From an uncultured Anaerolineae bacterium (GTDB taxonomy: Bacteria > Chloroflexota > Anaerolineae > Anaerolineales > Villigracilaceae): a DNA stretch of 34,259 nucleotides. Position numbers and translations under genes: made by a program. The notes under the pieces are model-generated. The model did not search any database, was not told the origin of the DNA, and was given only the letters and a program-made list of their open reading frames with translations. The DNA lies in the NCBI GenBank assembly GCA_903854805.1, contig CAINXK010000306.1, positions 1 to 34,259 on the forward strand, written 5' to 3'. Positions 1-10,271 of the stretch are shown piece after piece; the stretch's first letter is position 1, and each line of letters starts with the position of its first letter.

Positions 1-1
1 A

Positions 2-1624
2 CGCAAAAAAAATGAGATGTACATCCGCGAAAGCGAATCCAAATATCGAGCCTTGTTCGAAGCTTCACTAGACGCCATCTTCCTGGAAAGCTTGCAAGGC
101 CGCATCCTGGATTGCAACCCAGCAGCTTGCAGTCTGCTGGGCTACGAGAAAGGCGAATTGCTTAACATGGATGTCGCCGACCTGCTGCCGCCAGAAATCG
201 CCAACAATCTTCCCGCTGTGATCTCCAAGGAACTGGTTGATGGCGGGATTATCATGGAAACCTTCAACAGACGCAAAGACGGACAGCTGATTGCCTGTGA
301 AATAAGCACGCGCCTGATCGCCATGAGCGGAGAACAACGTGTAATCGCCTTTGTCCACGATCTAACTGAACGCAACCTGGCAGAAAAAGCCCGATTGGGC
401 CACATGGAAGCCGAAACCCGCGCGGCAGCGGCAGAAACAGCCTGGCAGATCATGGAAAAAGAGGTGACTGAACGCCGGCAGATGGAAGTGGCTCTGCGCG
501 AAAGCGAGAAACGTTATCGCACCCTGGTAGACACATCGCCGGATGCCATTTTCTACATCAACCCTGAAATGCGCGTGATCTTTTGCAATCAGCGCGCTGC
601 AGAACTTTATGGCGCTGAGAATCCCGAACAAATGTTGGGCATGAACGTGCTCTATTTATTTGGGTTGGAAAACTATCCATGGATTCCTTCGGAAAAAGAA
701 ATTGCCCATTTCGCAAAAGACTGGGGCGTGCGAGGGCAGGAATTGACTCTCAACAAAAAAGATGGTTCCCATTTTCCAGCAGAGGTTGGCGCTTCGCTGG
801 TGGTCAATCAGCAGGACGAACCGATAGGAATTATCTGCATTGTGCGCGATATTACCACAAGAAAATCCATGGAACAGTTCATGGTACGCACCGAGCGGCT
901 GACCGCCCTGGGCAAGATTTCGGCTGAACTGGCGCATGAAATCAAAAACCCGCTACAATCGGTTCAGAGTAACCTGGAGCTGGTGCTGGATTACGCCCTT
1001 GACCCACAGGAAAGCCAGGCACATTTGCGGCTTTGTTACCAGGAGCTCGAACGCCTGGTCGACCTGACCAATCGCTTGCTCAAACAAGCCAACCAGAACG
1101 ATGTGGCTGCAAAACCTGCCGCGATCCCGGAACTTTTTGAGCGCACACTGATGCTGTTGGAGAATTCATCCCGAGATGCAGGCGTACATACCAACCTGCG
1201 GGTGCCTGAAAAATTACCCCTCATCACGGTCGACCCCGACCAGTTAATCCAGGTGCTTCTGAATCTGAGCATCAATGCGATCGAAGCCATGCCATTAGGC
1301 GGGGAACTGACCCTTGAAGCCGAGTCCACGGATAAGGGCATTCTCCTGAACATTATTAACGACGGTAATATCAGCCGGGCGGGGCTCGAGAATATCTTTG
1401 AGCCTTTCTATACCACCAAGAGCGGTGGCACCGGGTTGGGTTTACCCATCAGTTACAACATCATTCAGAAAATGGGAGGCAGCCTCAACGCAGTCAACCT
1501 GCAAAACCCAGACCGGGTAAAGTTTACCGTTACATTACCCGACAGCCTGGTCATACCGGCAGATCAGTCCAGTTCTCTACCAGAAGAGAGCCGCAACGAT
1601 GACAGCTCGGAGAAAACACAATGA
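2..1624 (+). CDS. PAS-PAS sensor histidine kinase (5' end cut by window)
   Basis: Cytoplasmic-type sensor kinase that should autophosphorylate on histidine and pass phosphate to a receiver, most simply the receiver domain encoded by the next gene. Counting from the first in-frame ATG (base 17), PAS 1 spans about residues 7-118, a charged helical linker follows, and PAS 2 spans about 163-285. The HisKA H-box (AELAHEIKNPLQS) carries the phospho-acceptor His307. The HATPase domain shows an N-box (LNLSINAIEAM), an F-box-like FEPFYTTK and a GTGLGLPIS G2 box. No transmembrane segment is visible. The frame is open to the left edge, the ATG at 17 has no Shine-Dalgarno, and PAS 1 starts at once after it, so the true start probably lies outside the window. 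The stop overlaps the next start (ATGA), implying coupled translation. The family call is firm; the signal sensed is unknown. Confidence 0.93.
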   Translation, partial: RKKNEMYIRESESKYRALFEASLDAIFLESLQGRILDCNPAACSLLGYEKGELLNMDVADLLPPEIANNLPAVISKELVDGGIIMETFNRRKDGQLIACEISTRLIAMSGEQRVIAFVHDLTERNLAEKARLGHMEAETRAAAAETAWQIMEKEVTERRQMEVALRESEKRYRTLVDTSPDAIFYINPEMRVIFCNQRAAELYGAENPEQMLGMNVLYLFGLENYPWIPSEKEIAHFAKDWGVRGQELTLNKKDGSHFPAEVGASLVVNQQDEPIGIICIVRDITTRKSMEQFMVRTERLTALGKISAELAHEIKNPLQSVQSNLELVLDYALDPQESQAHLRLCYQELERLVDLTNRLLKQANQNDVAAKPAAIPELFERTLMLLENSSRDAGVHTNLRVPEKLPLITVDPDQLIQVLLNLSINAIEAMPLGGELTLEAESTDKGILLNIINDGNISRAGLENIFEPFYTTKSGGTGLGLPISYNIIQKMGGSLNAVNLQNPDRVKFTVTLPDSLVIPADQSSSLPEESRNDDSSEKTQ

Positions 1625-3876
1625 TCAACCAGAAAATCTTGATCGTTGATGACGAACTGGGGGTGGCGCAACCATTAAAAAGGGCACTGGACCTGCTCCC
1701 CAATACAATGCAGCAGGTGGAGATCTGTTCCACAGGCGAGGATGCGCTTGAACGATTGCGCGCCAAACGCTTCGATCTGCTAATCACAGATTTTCGGCTG
1801 CCAGGCATGGATGGGCTTACACTGCTGGAACAAGCCCGACAGATTGCCCCCGACTTGCTAAGTGTGCTGATCAGCGCCTATGGAAGCCCGGATCTTGAGG
1901 CGCGGGTCCAAGAACTAGCCAATGCCTTCATCCCCAAGCCCTATCACTTGCGCGATATTATCAAGGTTGTCCAAAAATTACTACTAAGCGCAGCTCCGCC
2001 ACCTGCCAGCTTGCCGGACGCACTGGCAGATAACCTATCAGGCACACAAATCGTCACCCCCATGGTGGAACGACGCAGGCATACGCACCTCAAGATTCTG
2101 GCATCCGACCTGGATGGCACGCTGGCTCGCGATGGAGTTGTTCCCCTGGGTACCTGGGACCTGCTACGCCAGGCCAAACTGGCCGGAATTACACTCATCC
2201 TGGTTACGGGCCGGATCCTGGAAAACTTCATCGATAGCGGGCCTTTTGAAGAAATATTCGAAGTGCTGGTGGCCGAAAATGGAGCAGTGATTTTTTTCCC
2301 GAGGAAAAACCAGATCAAACAGCCTTTTGGGCGGCTGCCACACCTGTTGATCAATCGTCTCGAAGAACTGCTCATCCCACTTGAGCGCGGCATGAGCATC
2401 GTCGCCACGCGCACCCCTCACGACGAGGCTATTTTGAAGGTTTTGCAGGAGCTCAACGTGGGTGCCACAATCGAATACAATAATGGGGCGGTCATGCTGC
2501 TGCCCCCAGGCGCCACCAAGGGCACCGGGCTGGCCTTCGCGCTGCACGAGTTGGGCTATTCAACACACAACCTGATAACCTGTGGGGATGCTGAAAATGA
2601 CGAGAGCATGCTGGAGCTGGCCGAGTTATCGGTGGCTGTGCCAAATGCCTTACCCAAGATCAAGGCCCTGGTCGATGTGGTACTGCCCCATGATCCTGAA
2701 GACACTGGAACCGGGATCAACCAGCTTTTGAAGCAGCTGTTAAGCCGGCGTGGGCCGCAACATCCCCAACGTCCGGAGCGGCGCATCGTGTTGGGCTACA
2801 CCAGAGACGGTGCCCCGATTTACATCGATCCCATGAACCTGGTCGACAGCCAGATCGGCATTTTTGGTGACAGCAAGAGCGGAAAATCCTGGTTGTCAGG
2901 GCTGCTGGTCGAAGAATTGTTAAGATTGGGATACCAGGTTTGCGTGATTGATCCGGAAGGTGATTACAGCACCCTGGCATCTTCCACCCACTGCTTGCAC
3001 GTTGGCAGCGCCGATGCCCCGCTGCCATCTATCGCGGACCTGATCACCCTGATCGAATGGCATGATGTCAGCGTGATCATGGATCTTTCGACACGCTCGC
3101 CGGAAGAACGCCAGACGTATATGCTGGGATTCCTGCGGGCCTTGCGCGGCACCAGAACCCGGCGTGGGCGCCCGCATTGGACACTCATCGACGAAGCCCA
3201 CTACTTCTGTCCACGCGAAGGCGGCGAGTTGACCAACCTGCTGCAGGATTGCCAGCAGGATGGGATCAGCATTGGGCTGGTAAGTTACCAGCCCAGTCAG
3301 CTGGCATCCGGGCTGATCGAAAAGCTGGACGACTGCCTGCTGACCCGGCTGAATAACCAGGCCGAGATCAATGCACTGAGTCCCTATCTATCAAAATCAA
3401 AAAACAATCAAGATTTACCAGGACAGCTGGCCAACCTGACAGTCGGCCAGGCCTGTCTATGTTCAAATACCTTCAAACCACTCACTGCTGAAATACTCGC
3501 CACGGGCTGGCATCCGGTCATCTTTCAGGTCGGACCACGCAGCATTCCGCATATTCGCCATTTGCAGAAATACCTGCGCGCACCGCTGCCAGAGCATAAA
3601 CGGTTTTATTTTTGTGAGGCCAACGGCCTCAACCTGGGTCCCACGGCCGCCAGCCTGTGGGAATTTCGCGAAATTCTTGCCACCGTCCAACTGAACTCGC
3701 TGCAGTATCACTATTTGCGGCGCGATTTTGAGTTCTGGATCCGCAATGTGCTGGGAGATGGCGAGCTGGCCAATCAGATCAATAAGCTGGAAGAAAATCT
3801 AAACGGTGAAGACCTGCGTAATACCCTGCACGAGCTGGTCGTCCGTCGTTATGACGAGCTGGAGAATTTGATGTAG
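1621..3876 (+). CDS. Response regulator receiver - HAD-IIB phosphatase - HerA-like ATPase fusion
   Basis: A 751-residue protein with at least three enzymatic or signalling modules. Residues 1-120 are a CheY-like receiver: acidic pair D10/D11, phospho-acceptor D57 in TDFRLPGMDG, S85 and K106. Residues about 155-365 are a Cof/HAD-IIB phosphatase with all motifs: DLDGT (nucleophile D163, D165), T196 in LVTGR, K300, and GDAENDE (D323, D327). Residues about 385-620 are a P-loop ATPase of the HerA/FtsK/DUF87 type: Walker A GDSKSGKS (K422) and Walker B TLIDEAH (D524, E525). The C-terminus (about 650-751) resembles DUF5752 (RDFEFWIRNVLGDGELA); that assignment is tentative. The start overlaps the kinase stop by 4 bp, with GGAG 9 nt upstream. 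The context says the kinase controls the HAD/ATPase output. The HAD substrate and the ATPase cargo cannot be read from sequence. Confidence 0.9.
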   Translation: MINQKILIVDDELGVAQPLKRALDLLPNTMQQVEICSTGEDALERLRAKRFDLLITDFRLPGMDGLTLLEQARQIAPDLLSVLISAYGSPDLEARVQELANAFIPKPYHLRDIIKVVQKLLLSAAPPPASLPDALADNLSGTQIVTPMVERRRHTHLKILASDLDGTLARDGVVPLGTWDLLRQAKLAGITLILVTGRILENFIDSGPFEEIFEVLVAENGAVIFFPRKNQIKQPFGRLPHLLINRLEELLIPLERGMSIVATRTPHDEAILKVLQELNVGATIEYNNGAVMLLPPGATKGTGLAFALHELGYSTHNLITCGDAENDESMLELAELSVAVPNALPKIKALVDVVLPHDPEDTGTGINQLLKQLLSRRGPQHPQRPERRIVLGYTRDGAPIYIDPMNLVDSQIGIFGDSKSGKSWLSGLLVEELLRLGYQVCVIDPEGDYSTLASSTHCLHVGSADAPLPSIADLITLIEWHDVSVIMDLSTRSPEERQTYMLGFLRALRGTRTRRGRPHWTLIDEAHYFCPREGGELTNLLQDCQQDGISIGLVSYQPSQLASGLIEKLDDCLLTRLNNQAEINALSPYLSKSKNNQDLPGQLANLTVGQACLCSNTFKPLTAEILATGWHPVIFQVGPRSIPHIRHLQKYLRAPLPEHKRFYFCEANGLNLGPTAASLWEFREILATVQLNSLQYHYLRRDFEFWIRNVLGDGELANQINKLEENLNGEDLRNTLHELVVRRYDELENLM

Positions 3877-3897
3877 CGAAGAGCAGCCAATAGCTAA

Positions 3898-3926
3898 CAG
3901 GCAGGCCAAGAGCTATGACCTGCCTG
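3898..3926. terminator. Inverted repeat between convergent genes
   Basis: An 8-bp perfect stem (CAGGCAGG / CCTGCCTG) with a 13-nt loop lies in the 79-bp gap between the plus-strand fusion gene and the minus-strand macroglobulin gene. Weaker flanking complementarity (ATAGC... / ...GCTAT) may extend it. There is no T-run on either side, so termination is inferred from position only. Confidence 0.4.
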
Positions 3927-3955
3927 GATTATCAGTTATCGCTATTCTTATCAGC

Positions 3956-6900
3956 TTACCGAACGACGACCCAATCGCTGGCACTGCGTCCAAAGACCTC
4001 TGGGGAGTACATCTCTTCGGCTTTGCTGGGCGGAACAATGAAGGTGCCTGGAGTAGTGGCGCGGGTGATATAGGAATAATCATAGACGCCGTCCCAGAGC
4101 AGCGAGGCAAAAGCCTCGGCGCGGTCATCACGCAAATTCTGATGTTCATACCAGGTGCCGCGCCACCACCACCCATAACGGGTATTCTGGCCGGTTGGAT
4201 CTTGCGGAACGCTACCAGAAACCGCCAGGGCAGGATTGATGATCTCCAGCCCGGCCGGCAGCGGGTCAACGAGCGCGACATGGTAACGACGATTATCTGC
4301 AACCATCGAAATATGCACGCGCACCCTGGCACCGGCCTTGATCTGCCAGACACCATTCGCATCACGCGAGACATCCGCGGGGTTATCAACAGCTTCGTAA
4401 ATGCGAGTGACCACAAAGCCCATGTCCAGCGGCTCCAGGCTCAAATCAGTGGGGGCATAGCGCAGCCCCAAGCGGTAATACAACCGCCCAGGACCATCCT
4501 TGCTCAGGATTAAATCCTGGCTGCCCGCAGCAGTTTCAGCCAACACATAGTTCATCGGAATGGTGGTCTCATGTAGTTCAGTGGTACGCCCGCGGAATTC
4601 GCTGCTACCGGCATAGGTGTCGCCCAGCCAGAGCCGCGCGACGAAATCCGGGGTCTGGGATTCGTAGGTATTGAAATAACGATCGAGCGCAAGGAGTACA
4701 AAGACATTCTCCTGAGTATTGCCCCAGCGTCCTTTGGTACGGTGTGCCAGCAGCCCAGTCACCAGTTTGGGGATCAAATCACTATCCGGGCTATCCCCGA
4801 TCAACGCATCCAGCAAAATAGCATCGGTGCGACGGTCAGAGCTGAGCAGCAGGTAAGTCTGGTCATCATAGGCAGTTGTAAAATTGGCTGCACCGGCAGT
4901 CTCGACCACATGGTTGGTCACAAAGCGGCGGATCTGCTCCAGCTGACTGGCATCATCGATGACCGGCCAAAGCCAGCCAATTGCCTGCATGGAAAGATTT
5001 TCCAGCCCGGCTTCCTGAAGCAAAATCTGGGCTTTGGATGCATCGCGATCGCCCAGCAGGTTACGGACATAAAGCGCATAGGCGCTCAAAGTACGGCGGG
5101 TTTCAAGCCCGTACCAGGCCGGGTAGTAATTCTCAACCTGGCGCAAATAGTTGAGCACGTTCTGTTGCATTTCTGGCGGAACACCAAAGCCCTTTTGAGC
5201 CGCTCGGGCCAGGGCATGCGCGACGTGGATGGTATTGAAAGGACTTGATTCGAAACCGCGCGCCCAGTATGGAAAGCCGCCATCGTAGTTTTGCATGCCC
5301 GCCAGGCGCTGAATATCGCGATCAACAGCCGCCTGCATTTCAGCAGGCGCGGGTAGACCTTCGGCTTTGAAGGCTGTCAGAACATCACGCAGCGCGGCCA
5401 CCGCCAGAATACGCGAGGCCAGTTGTTCGGAACATTCGTACGGGTAGGAGACCAAATACAAAACTGCATCGGTCAAAGACTGCAGGGCTGTTGAGGATGT
5501 GGTCACCTCCAACCCGCCGTACTGGGCAAAAACACCCTTGGGGTACTGAACTGCGGTCTGCACAGCTTGGACCGCCACACTCGGTTTGCCAGGCAAATCA
5601 CCGATCACACCATAGGTGGCAAAGGCCTCGCTGGTGGAAGGCGTATAGACCGGCAGTTCAACCACGGCAGCATCGGAATAACCACCGGAAACAGCCGCGA
5701 TCTGGATTCGGGCGGTACCCGCCATCACCGTGGAAGCCGGGAAGCGCACCTCGATCCGGTCGTTGGGCGGAATGGTAACATGCAGCCCGGCGCCGAGCAA
5801 TTCCAGATTGGTAGCACGCGCCGCCACGTTGACTTCCAGGACTTCATCCGTTTGATTCTGAAGCACGACCGGTAATTCAAACCGATCGCCAAAATTGAGG
5901 AAACGCGGCGCGGATGGACGTACCATCAACGGCAGGCGAGCTGTAATGCTTGATTCGCCCGTACCGAATTGGCGTCCCAGCGAATCAACCGCCACAACCA
6001 TCACCCGGTAACGGGTCAGATTATCGGGCAATTTAACCGGCACCCGGGCACTGCCATCGAAACCTGTGCGTACTGTTGGGGCAAAAGCCGCCAGCGGGTT
6101 AAAATCTGAGCGCACCTGAATGGGAGCCGCCTGCTCACCGGCTGATTTCATGGCAGGCGCAGGTGCTGCCTCCAATAGCATGGTCTGGGTCGCCATGGGC
6201 ATGGCGCCACTCATCCCATCTCGGGCCAGACCCTGGTTGGCGGTCTGTTGGGCCAGTACCAACGGATCAGCAAGGATCAGACTGGAGCGGCTGTAAACAG
6301 CGGCCAAATAAGCCGGGCGCGCAGAATAGAAAATGCTGAGCGGATCGGCCAGCTGATAATTAGTAAGCGCCAGGATGGCATCATCAACAACCACAACAGC
6401 CAGTTCGGCATCCGAAACCGGTTGACCGAAAGCATCTTTGACCTGCACGGTCAGGGTCGTTTCGGCACCGGGTTCCAGCTGGGCCTGGTCAGGCTTGACC
6501 TGCAGGGAGAGCGTACGCGGGCGCGGCGGAATACTCAAGCTGAGAGTACCAGATGCAAAAGCCGGGCGTGCGGGCAGGTTGGCAAGCGCAGTGAAACCAT
6601 CAGCACCGACACGCGCCGCCGATCCGAGCAAATCAACCTGGATCTCCAGATTAGGAATATGAGCCTGCTCAATCGGAATTTCCAAGGTAACGGAACCGCT
6701 TTCAATACGGAAACGTTTGGTGTAAAGCGTGCCGCTGCGGCTGACCGTCAGCAGGCCTTCGGCCGGGCTAAAGGGCGATTGAACCAGAATACGGGCTGTA
6801 TCACCGGGCTGATAGGTTTCCTGATCCGGGATAAGCGTGACTTTTTCCTGCTCCACCTTGCGGGAAGCAGGCAGTTTGCCGCCGGAGACCCAGCGCGTAA

Positions 6901-9900
6901 AGCGTGTCTGGTTAACACGGCCGAGCTGGTCGGTAACAGTAGCGGTAATTTGGTAAGTGCCGCCAACCGGAGTTTCAAAACTGCAGGTACCGGGTTCGTT
7001 TGTAGAAATCAGGCTGCCCGCACTGGAACCAGACTTAACACAGATCTGTTTCTCGACTTCTTGCTCAGACCAGGTACCGTTTCGGAACTTCCACTCCAGG
7101 CGGGCAGCTGTAATCTGCAGCGGGCGGTCGGGGATAGGGTTACCATCGAGATCGGTGACAATATACTCAAGCATGAACGGTGTGCCGCGTTCAACAAAGT
7201 AGCGCTCACTGCGCAACCCGATATAAAGGTTGGCAGGATGAACCAGCAGGGCAGTCGAACTACTCCAGGCCTGACGGTTAACATCCATAACGGTCGATTG
7301 CGCCACCACGCTCTGCGGACGCGGGTCCACTGTTGGGTCACCCTGCTGTTCAAAGTTCAAGCGCAGATAATGACTGCCGGAAGAGTCAGTCTTGCCTTTG
7401 AATATTTCTATCTTACCCGGATCACCACCAGGATAACCATAATCGTAGAACATCCACCAGGGCTGCCAGGAGCCAAAGGTGAATTCCGACCAGTTAGGGG
7501 GTGAGTAATTAGTGGGCGTTGTCGTCACCTGCCAGGTGACTTCAGCATTGGGCAACGGACCACCAGCATAATACTTGGCATCCACCGCCACAACAGCCTG
7601 GTCCCCTGCGAAATAGGGGCCGCTGGTTTCGTTGCGAGCAATCACTTCAAACTCGGGACGCCGGAATTCTTGAACCTGGAAGGAGTGATAATACTGCCAA
7701 CCTTCCAACCCGCGCAGCCTGTCATCGACGTTCAAACTCAATTGGACAGTCCCCAGGTTTGAATTTTTTGGTAAAGTAAATACGAAATCAAAACCACCCA
7801 GGGCATTAACATCCAGCTGCCCGCTTCCGAGCGCATTACCCTGCGGATCTGTAAGTTGATAGGTAACCAGGCTGACGTCATTACCCACCAGGCTCACATC
7901 CCCCGTCTGACGCCCGCCAATCAGGCGCAGCCAGCCTTTGATATGAACATCTTCACCGGGCTTATACATTTTGCGATCGTCAAAAACATACCAGCGCAGC
8001 TGATCGCCAGGGGGGCTGGCAGCCCAGGCATCTTCTCCCCAAACAAACAAGGAGCGCGGCAGCAGCGCCTGGTCAGCACCCAGGCGGGCCAGCAGATAAG
8101 TTGCCCCGCTGGGGATCTCGAAGCGCACGGTTCCATCCGCGCCGGTGATAAATTCCTTACCCAGACCAGAAGCTAAATCAGCCATCGGCTGGATACTCAC
8201 ACCCGAAAGCGGCGCGCCGTCCTTGAGATTGGTTGCCCAGGCCAGCATGCTGCTATGATCTGTAAAAGCGTCCAGTCCGATCTGAGTAATTTGCACCCAG
8301 GTCACTATGGTTTGCGAGAGCCGCCGGTAGCGATCATTATCATTTTCAAGAAGGCCCTTAGGCGGTTCAACGATGACGGCAAATTGCCCTGAAGCACCGC
8401 TCATGAATTCGCTCAGATTGATATCCACCTGTGTGAGTTCATCCGCCGGAATATCAAGGCTGAGTGGCTTGTCTGAGACGAGCCGGCCAGGCATTTTGAT
8501 TTGAACATCCGTCTGGCGCCAATCCCGCAGGTATTGTTTGAAAGCAGGCCAATCGGCAGGCTGAACAGCATAGATCTTCAGGTTGAGTTTTTTATAATTG
8601 ATGGCATAGACCGAAAGGACGGGCCGGGAGGCCGCCGGATCAAGCGTGATGAATGGCAGGTCCGGACCCACCAGCACCGGGTCAGCAGCACCGACCTTAA
8701 AGGTCAGGCGGGCATCCGCGCCCAACTGCTGGCCAAAAACATCCTGTATCTTTGAAGAAACCGTGATGGTATAGGTTGTGCGGCCTTTGGTCTGCCCGCG
8801 AACCTCAATCGTGTTGCCATAGACGCTGGCGGTCACGCCCGGAATGGCAGGCTCGACCCGCAGCATGTCATCACTAAAGGCCTCTGCATTAAGCGGGTTA
8901 TTAAAACGGATAAAGAAAGAGCTCAGTGGCGGGCAATTATCGCCATAAGAACAACCATGCTCTTCAATCCGCAGTGGTGCATATGTAGAAAACTGGAATG
9001 ATTGGGGCTCCCTGGTTAGCAGCGGCCCTTCAGCAGATGGGGTACCTGGCCCAATTGTGACCGAAATGACAGTTTCAGCGGGAAAAGCAGCCGTTGCGCG
9101 AAACGCCAGCCAACGCCCGGCAGGCGTATCTTTGGCCTGCTGACTGATAGCGGTGTCCTGTTGTAGTTCGGCATCGGTAGCCAAAACAAGGCTGACCGGC
9201 CGGGTACCGGCAGTGACCCGCACGGTTGCCAGAACGGAAGCAGGATCGATGCGCTGGTCAAATGTAACGAAAAAGAGCGGCGTAAGCGGCTGAGGGGAGT
9301 CAGGTGGGTACATACTTGCTACCCGCACGGGAGGCGTGGTAAAAGTCCAATTAACGGACTCGGCCAGTACACCTCCAGCTGTTGATCTGGTGCCGGCTGG
9401 CACAGTCACGCGGTATTCGGTCGCCTTGGGCAGGCGATCAATCAACGCAGAATCATATTGAAAAGTGAGGGTTTTGGTACCCAACCAGCGCCAGGTACCG
9501 GCTAAAGATGGTTCGATCTTGACTGGAACATCCAGGGCAGCCAGATCCTGAAGAGTTCCAAGCGGCACCATCGGCTGGTTGAATGTGATGCTGATGAAAG
9601 GCGCAATCGGAATTTCGCCTTCCGGGGCAAAGCGCAGTACCTGCAGCGGGCCAGGGTCAGCAGGGCCAGGTGCGGGGTTGGCTTCAAGAGGCGGGAAGCT
9701 CTCTACAATGGTGACGCCGGGCCGCGGTGGCGGCAGACTTTCCGCCGGACGGTTAAATACGGCCTGCTCAGCAGTAATCGCGGGCAGTTCGGGCAGGCGT
9801 GCCAGAAGCTGGGCGATCTCTTCAGGGGAGAGCGGATCACCGGTCGTGACAGGTAACGGTTGGAACACTTGGGTTTGGGGCTGACCTTCGCTCAATCCAA

Positions 9901-10132
9901 TATTCATACGATAAGCTTCTCCTTGCGCCAAGCTGCCAGCCTGCCCCGTGGATTGCTGTGCCTGGCCATTATCAACTGTAATGGGCACCGATGTAGGCGC
10001 ATTCAGTGTGATCAAACCAGGTGGGTAGAGCTTGAATAAAATAGCGAAAGCGCTAATGCAGACAACAATAAGAATGCCGGTAAGGGCAAGGATACGTTTG
10101 GAACTGAATAGATTGTTCTGACCGTTTGACAT
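3956..10132 (-). CDS. Bacterial alpha-2-macroglobulin family protein, membrane-anchored
   Basis: A giant (2058 aa) protease-trap-like protein of the bacterial alpha-2-macroglobulin/YfhM type, expected outside the cytoplasmic membrane. One hydrophobic segment (about residues 12-34, after a short basic N-terminus) looks like an uncleaved anchor; there is no lipobox. It is followed by many Ig/MG-like beta domains, a bait-like region rich in Ala/Met/Gln (near the PAMKSAGEQAAP segment), and the thioester domain with YECSEQLASR (C1567, Q1570), matching the family CxEQ motif that forms the internal thioester. An alpha-toroid-like stretch follows. The start at 10132 is chosen because AGGAGG lies 8 nt upstream; an open extension to 10285 has no ribosome site and translates to low-quality sequence. 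E. coli yfhM sits beside pbpC; no such partner is seen here. It appears monocistronic. Confidence 0.92.
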   Translation of the reverse strand: MSNGQNNLFSSKRILALTGILIVVCISAFAILFKLYPPGLITLNAPTSVPITVDNGQAQQSTGQAGSLAQGEAYRMNIGLSEGQPQTQVFQPLPVTTGDPLSPEEIAQLLARLPELPAITAEQAVFNRPAESLPPPRPGVTIVESFPPLEANPAPGPADPGPLQVLRFAPEGEIPIAPFISITFNQPMVPLGTLQDLAALDVPVKIEPSLAGTWRWLGTKTLTFQYDSALIDRLPKATEYRVTVPAGTRSTAGGVLAESVNWTFTTPPVRVASMYPPDSPQPLTPLFFVTFDQRIDPASVLATVRVTAGTRPVSLVLATDAELQQDTAISQQAKDTPAGRWLAFRATAAFPAETVISVTIGPGTPSAEGPLLTREPQSFQFSTYAPLRIEEHGCSYGDNCPPLSSFFIRFNNPLNAEAFSDDMLRVEPAIPGVTASVYGNTIEVRGQTKGRTTYTITVSSKIQDVFGQQLGADARLTFKVGAADPVLVGPDLPFITLDPAASRPVLSVYAINYKKLNLKIYAVQPADWPAFKQYLRDWRQTDVQIKMPGRLVSDKPLSLDIPADELTQVDINLSEFMSGASGQFAVIVEPPKGLLENDNDRYRRLSQTIVTWVQITQIGLDAFTDHSSMLAWATNLKDGAPLSGVSIQPMADLASGLGKEFITGADGTVRFEIPSGATYLLARLGADQALLPRSLFVWGEDAWAASPPGDQLRWYVFDDRKMYKPGEDVHIKGWLRLIGGRQTGDVSLVGNDVSLVTYQLTDPQGNALGSGQLDVNALGGFDFVFTLPKNSNLGTVQLSLNVDDRLRGLEGWQYYHSFQVQEFRRPEFEVIARNETSGPYFAGDQAVVAVDAKYYAGGPLPNAEVTWQVTTTPTNYSPPNWSEFTFGSWQPWWMFYDYGYPGGDPGKIEIFKGKTDSSGSHYLRLNFEQQGDPTVDPRPQSVVAQSTVMDVNRQAWSSSTALLVHPANLYIGLRSERYFVERGTPFMLEYIVTDLDGNPIPDRPLQITAARLEWKFRNGTWSEQEVEKQICVKSGSSAGSLISTNEPGTCSFETPVGGTYQITATVTDQLGRVNQTRFTRWVSGGKLPASRKVEQEKVTLIPDQETYQPGDTARILVQSPFSPAEGLLTVSRSGTLYTKRFRIESGSVTLEIPIEQAHIPNLEIQVDLLGSAARVGADGFTALANLPARPAFASGTLSLSIPPRPRTLSLQVKPDQAQLEPGAETTLTVQVKDAFGQPVSDAELAVVVVDDAILALTNYQLADPLSIFYSARPAYLAAVYSRSSLILADPLVLAQQTANQGLARDGMSGAMPMATQTMLLEAAPAPAMKSAGEQAAPIQVRSDFNPLAAFAPTVRTGFDGSARVPVKLPDNLTRYRVMVVAVDSLGRQFGTGESSITARLPLMVRPSAPRFLNFGDRFELPVVLQNQTDEVLEVNVAARATNLELLGAGLHVTIPPNDRIEVRFPASTVMAGTARIQIAAVSGGYSDAAVVELPVYTPSTSEAFATYGVIGDLPGKPSVAVQAVQTAVQYPKGVFAQYGGLEVTTSSTALQSLTDAVLYLVSYPYECSEQLASRILAVAALRDVLTAFKAEGLPAPAEMQAAVDRDIQRLAGMQNYDGGFPYWARGFESSPFNTIHVAHALARAAQKGFGVPPEMQQNVLNYLRQVENYYPAWYGLETRRTLSAYALYVRNLLGDRDASKAQILLQEAGLENLSMQAIGWLWPVIDDASQLEQIRRFVTNHVVETAGAANFTTAYDDQTYLLLSSDRRTDAILLDALIGDSPDSDLIPKLVTGLLAHRTKGRWGNTQENVFVLLALDRYFNTYESQTPDFVARLWLGDTYAGSSEFRGRTTELHETTIPMNYVLAETAAGSQDLILSKDGPGRLYYRLGLRYAPTDLSLEPLDMGFVVTRIYEAVDNPADVSRDANGVWQIKAGARVRVHISMVADNRRYHVALVDPLPAGLEIINPALAVSGSVPQDPTGQNTRYGWWWRGTWYEHQNLRDDRAEAFASLLWDGVYDYSYITRATTPGTFIVPPSKAEEMYSPEVFGRSASDWVVVR

Positions 10133-10271
10133 GGCGAAATCCTCCTCACACTTGCATGACGCTCCAGGGCCAGGACTGGTTCCCGTTTTGACAGGTTGGT
10201 TTTGGCACATGCAAAATAGCATAGCACGCACAAACACCACCCCTATCCTGTTACCACAAGCAGTCATGCCA

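Noticed and set aside
6248..7504. Open frame of 418 codons on the plus strand inside the macroglobulin gene
   Set aside because: It is antisense to a well-supported coding sequence, has no family motif, and is rich in Arg/Gln/Gly as expected of a shadow frame.
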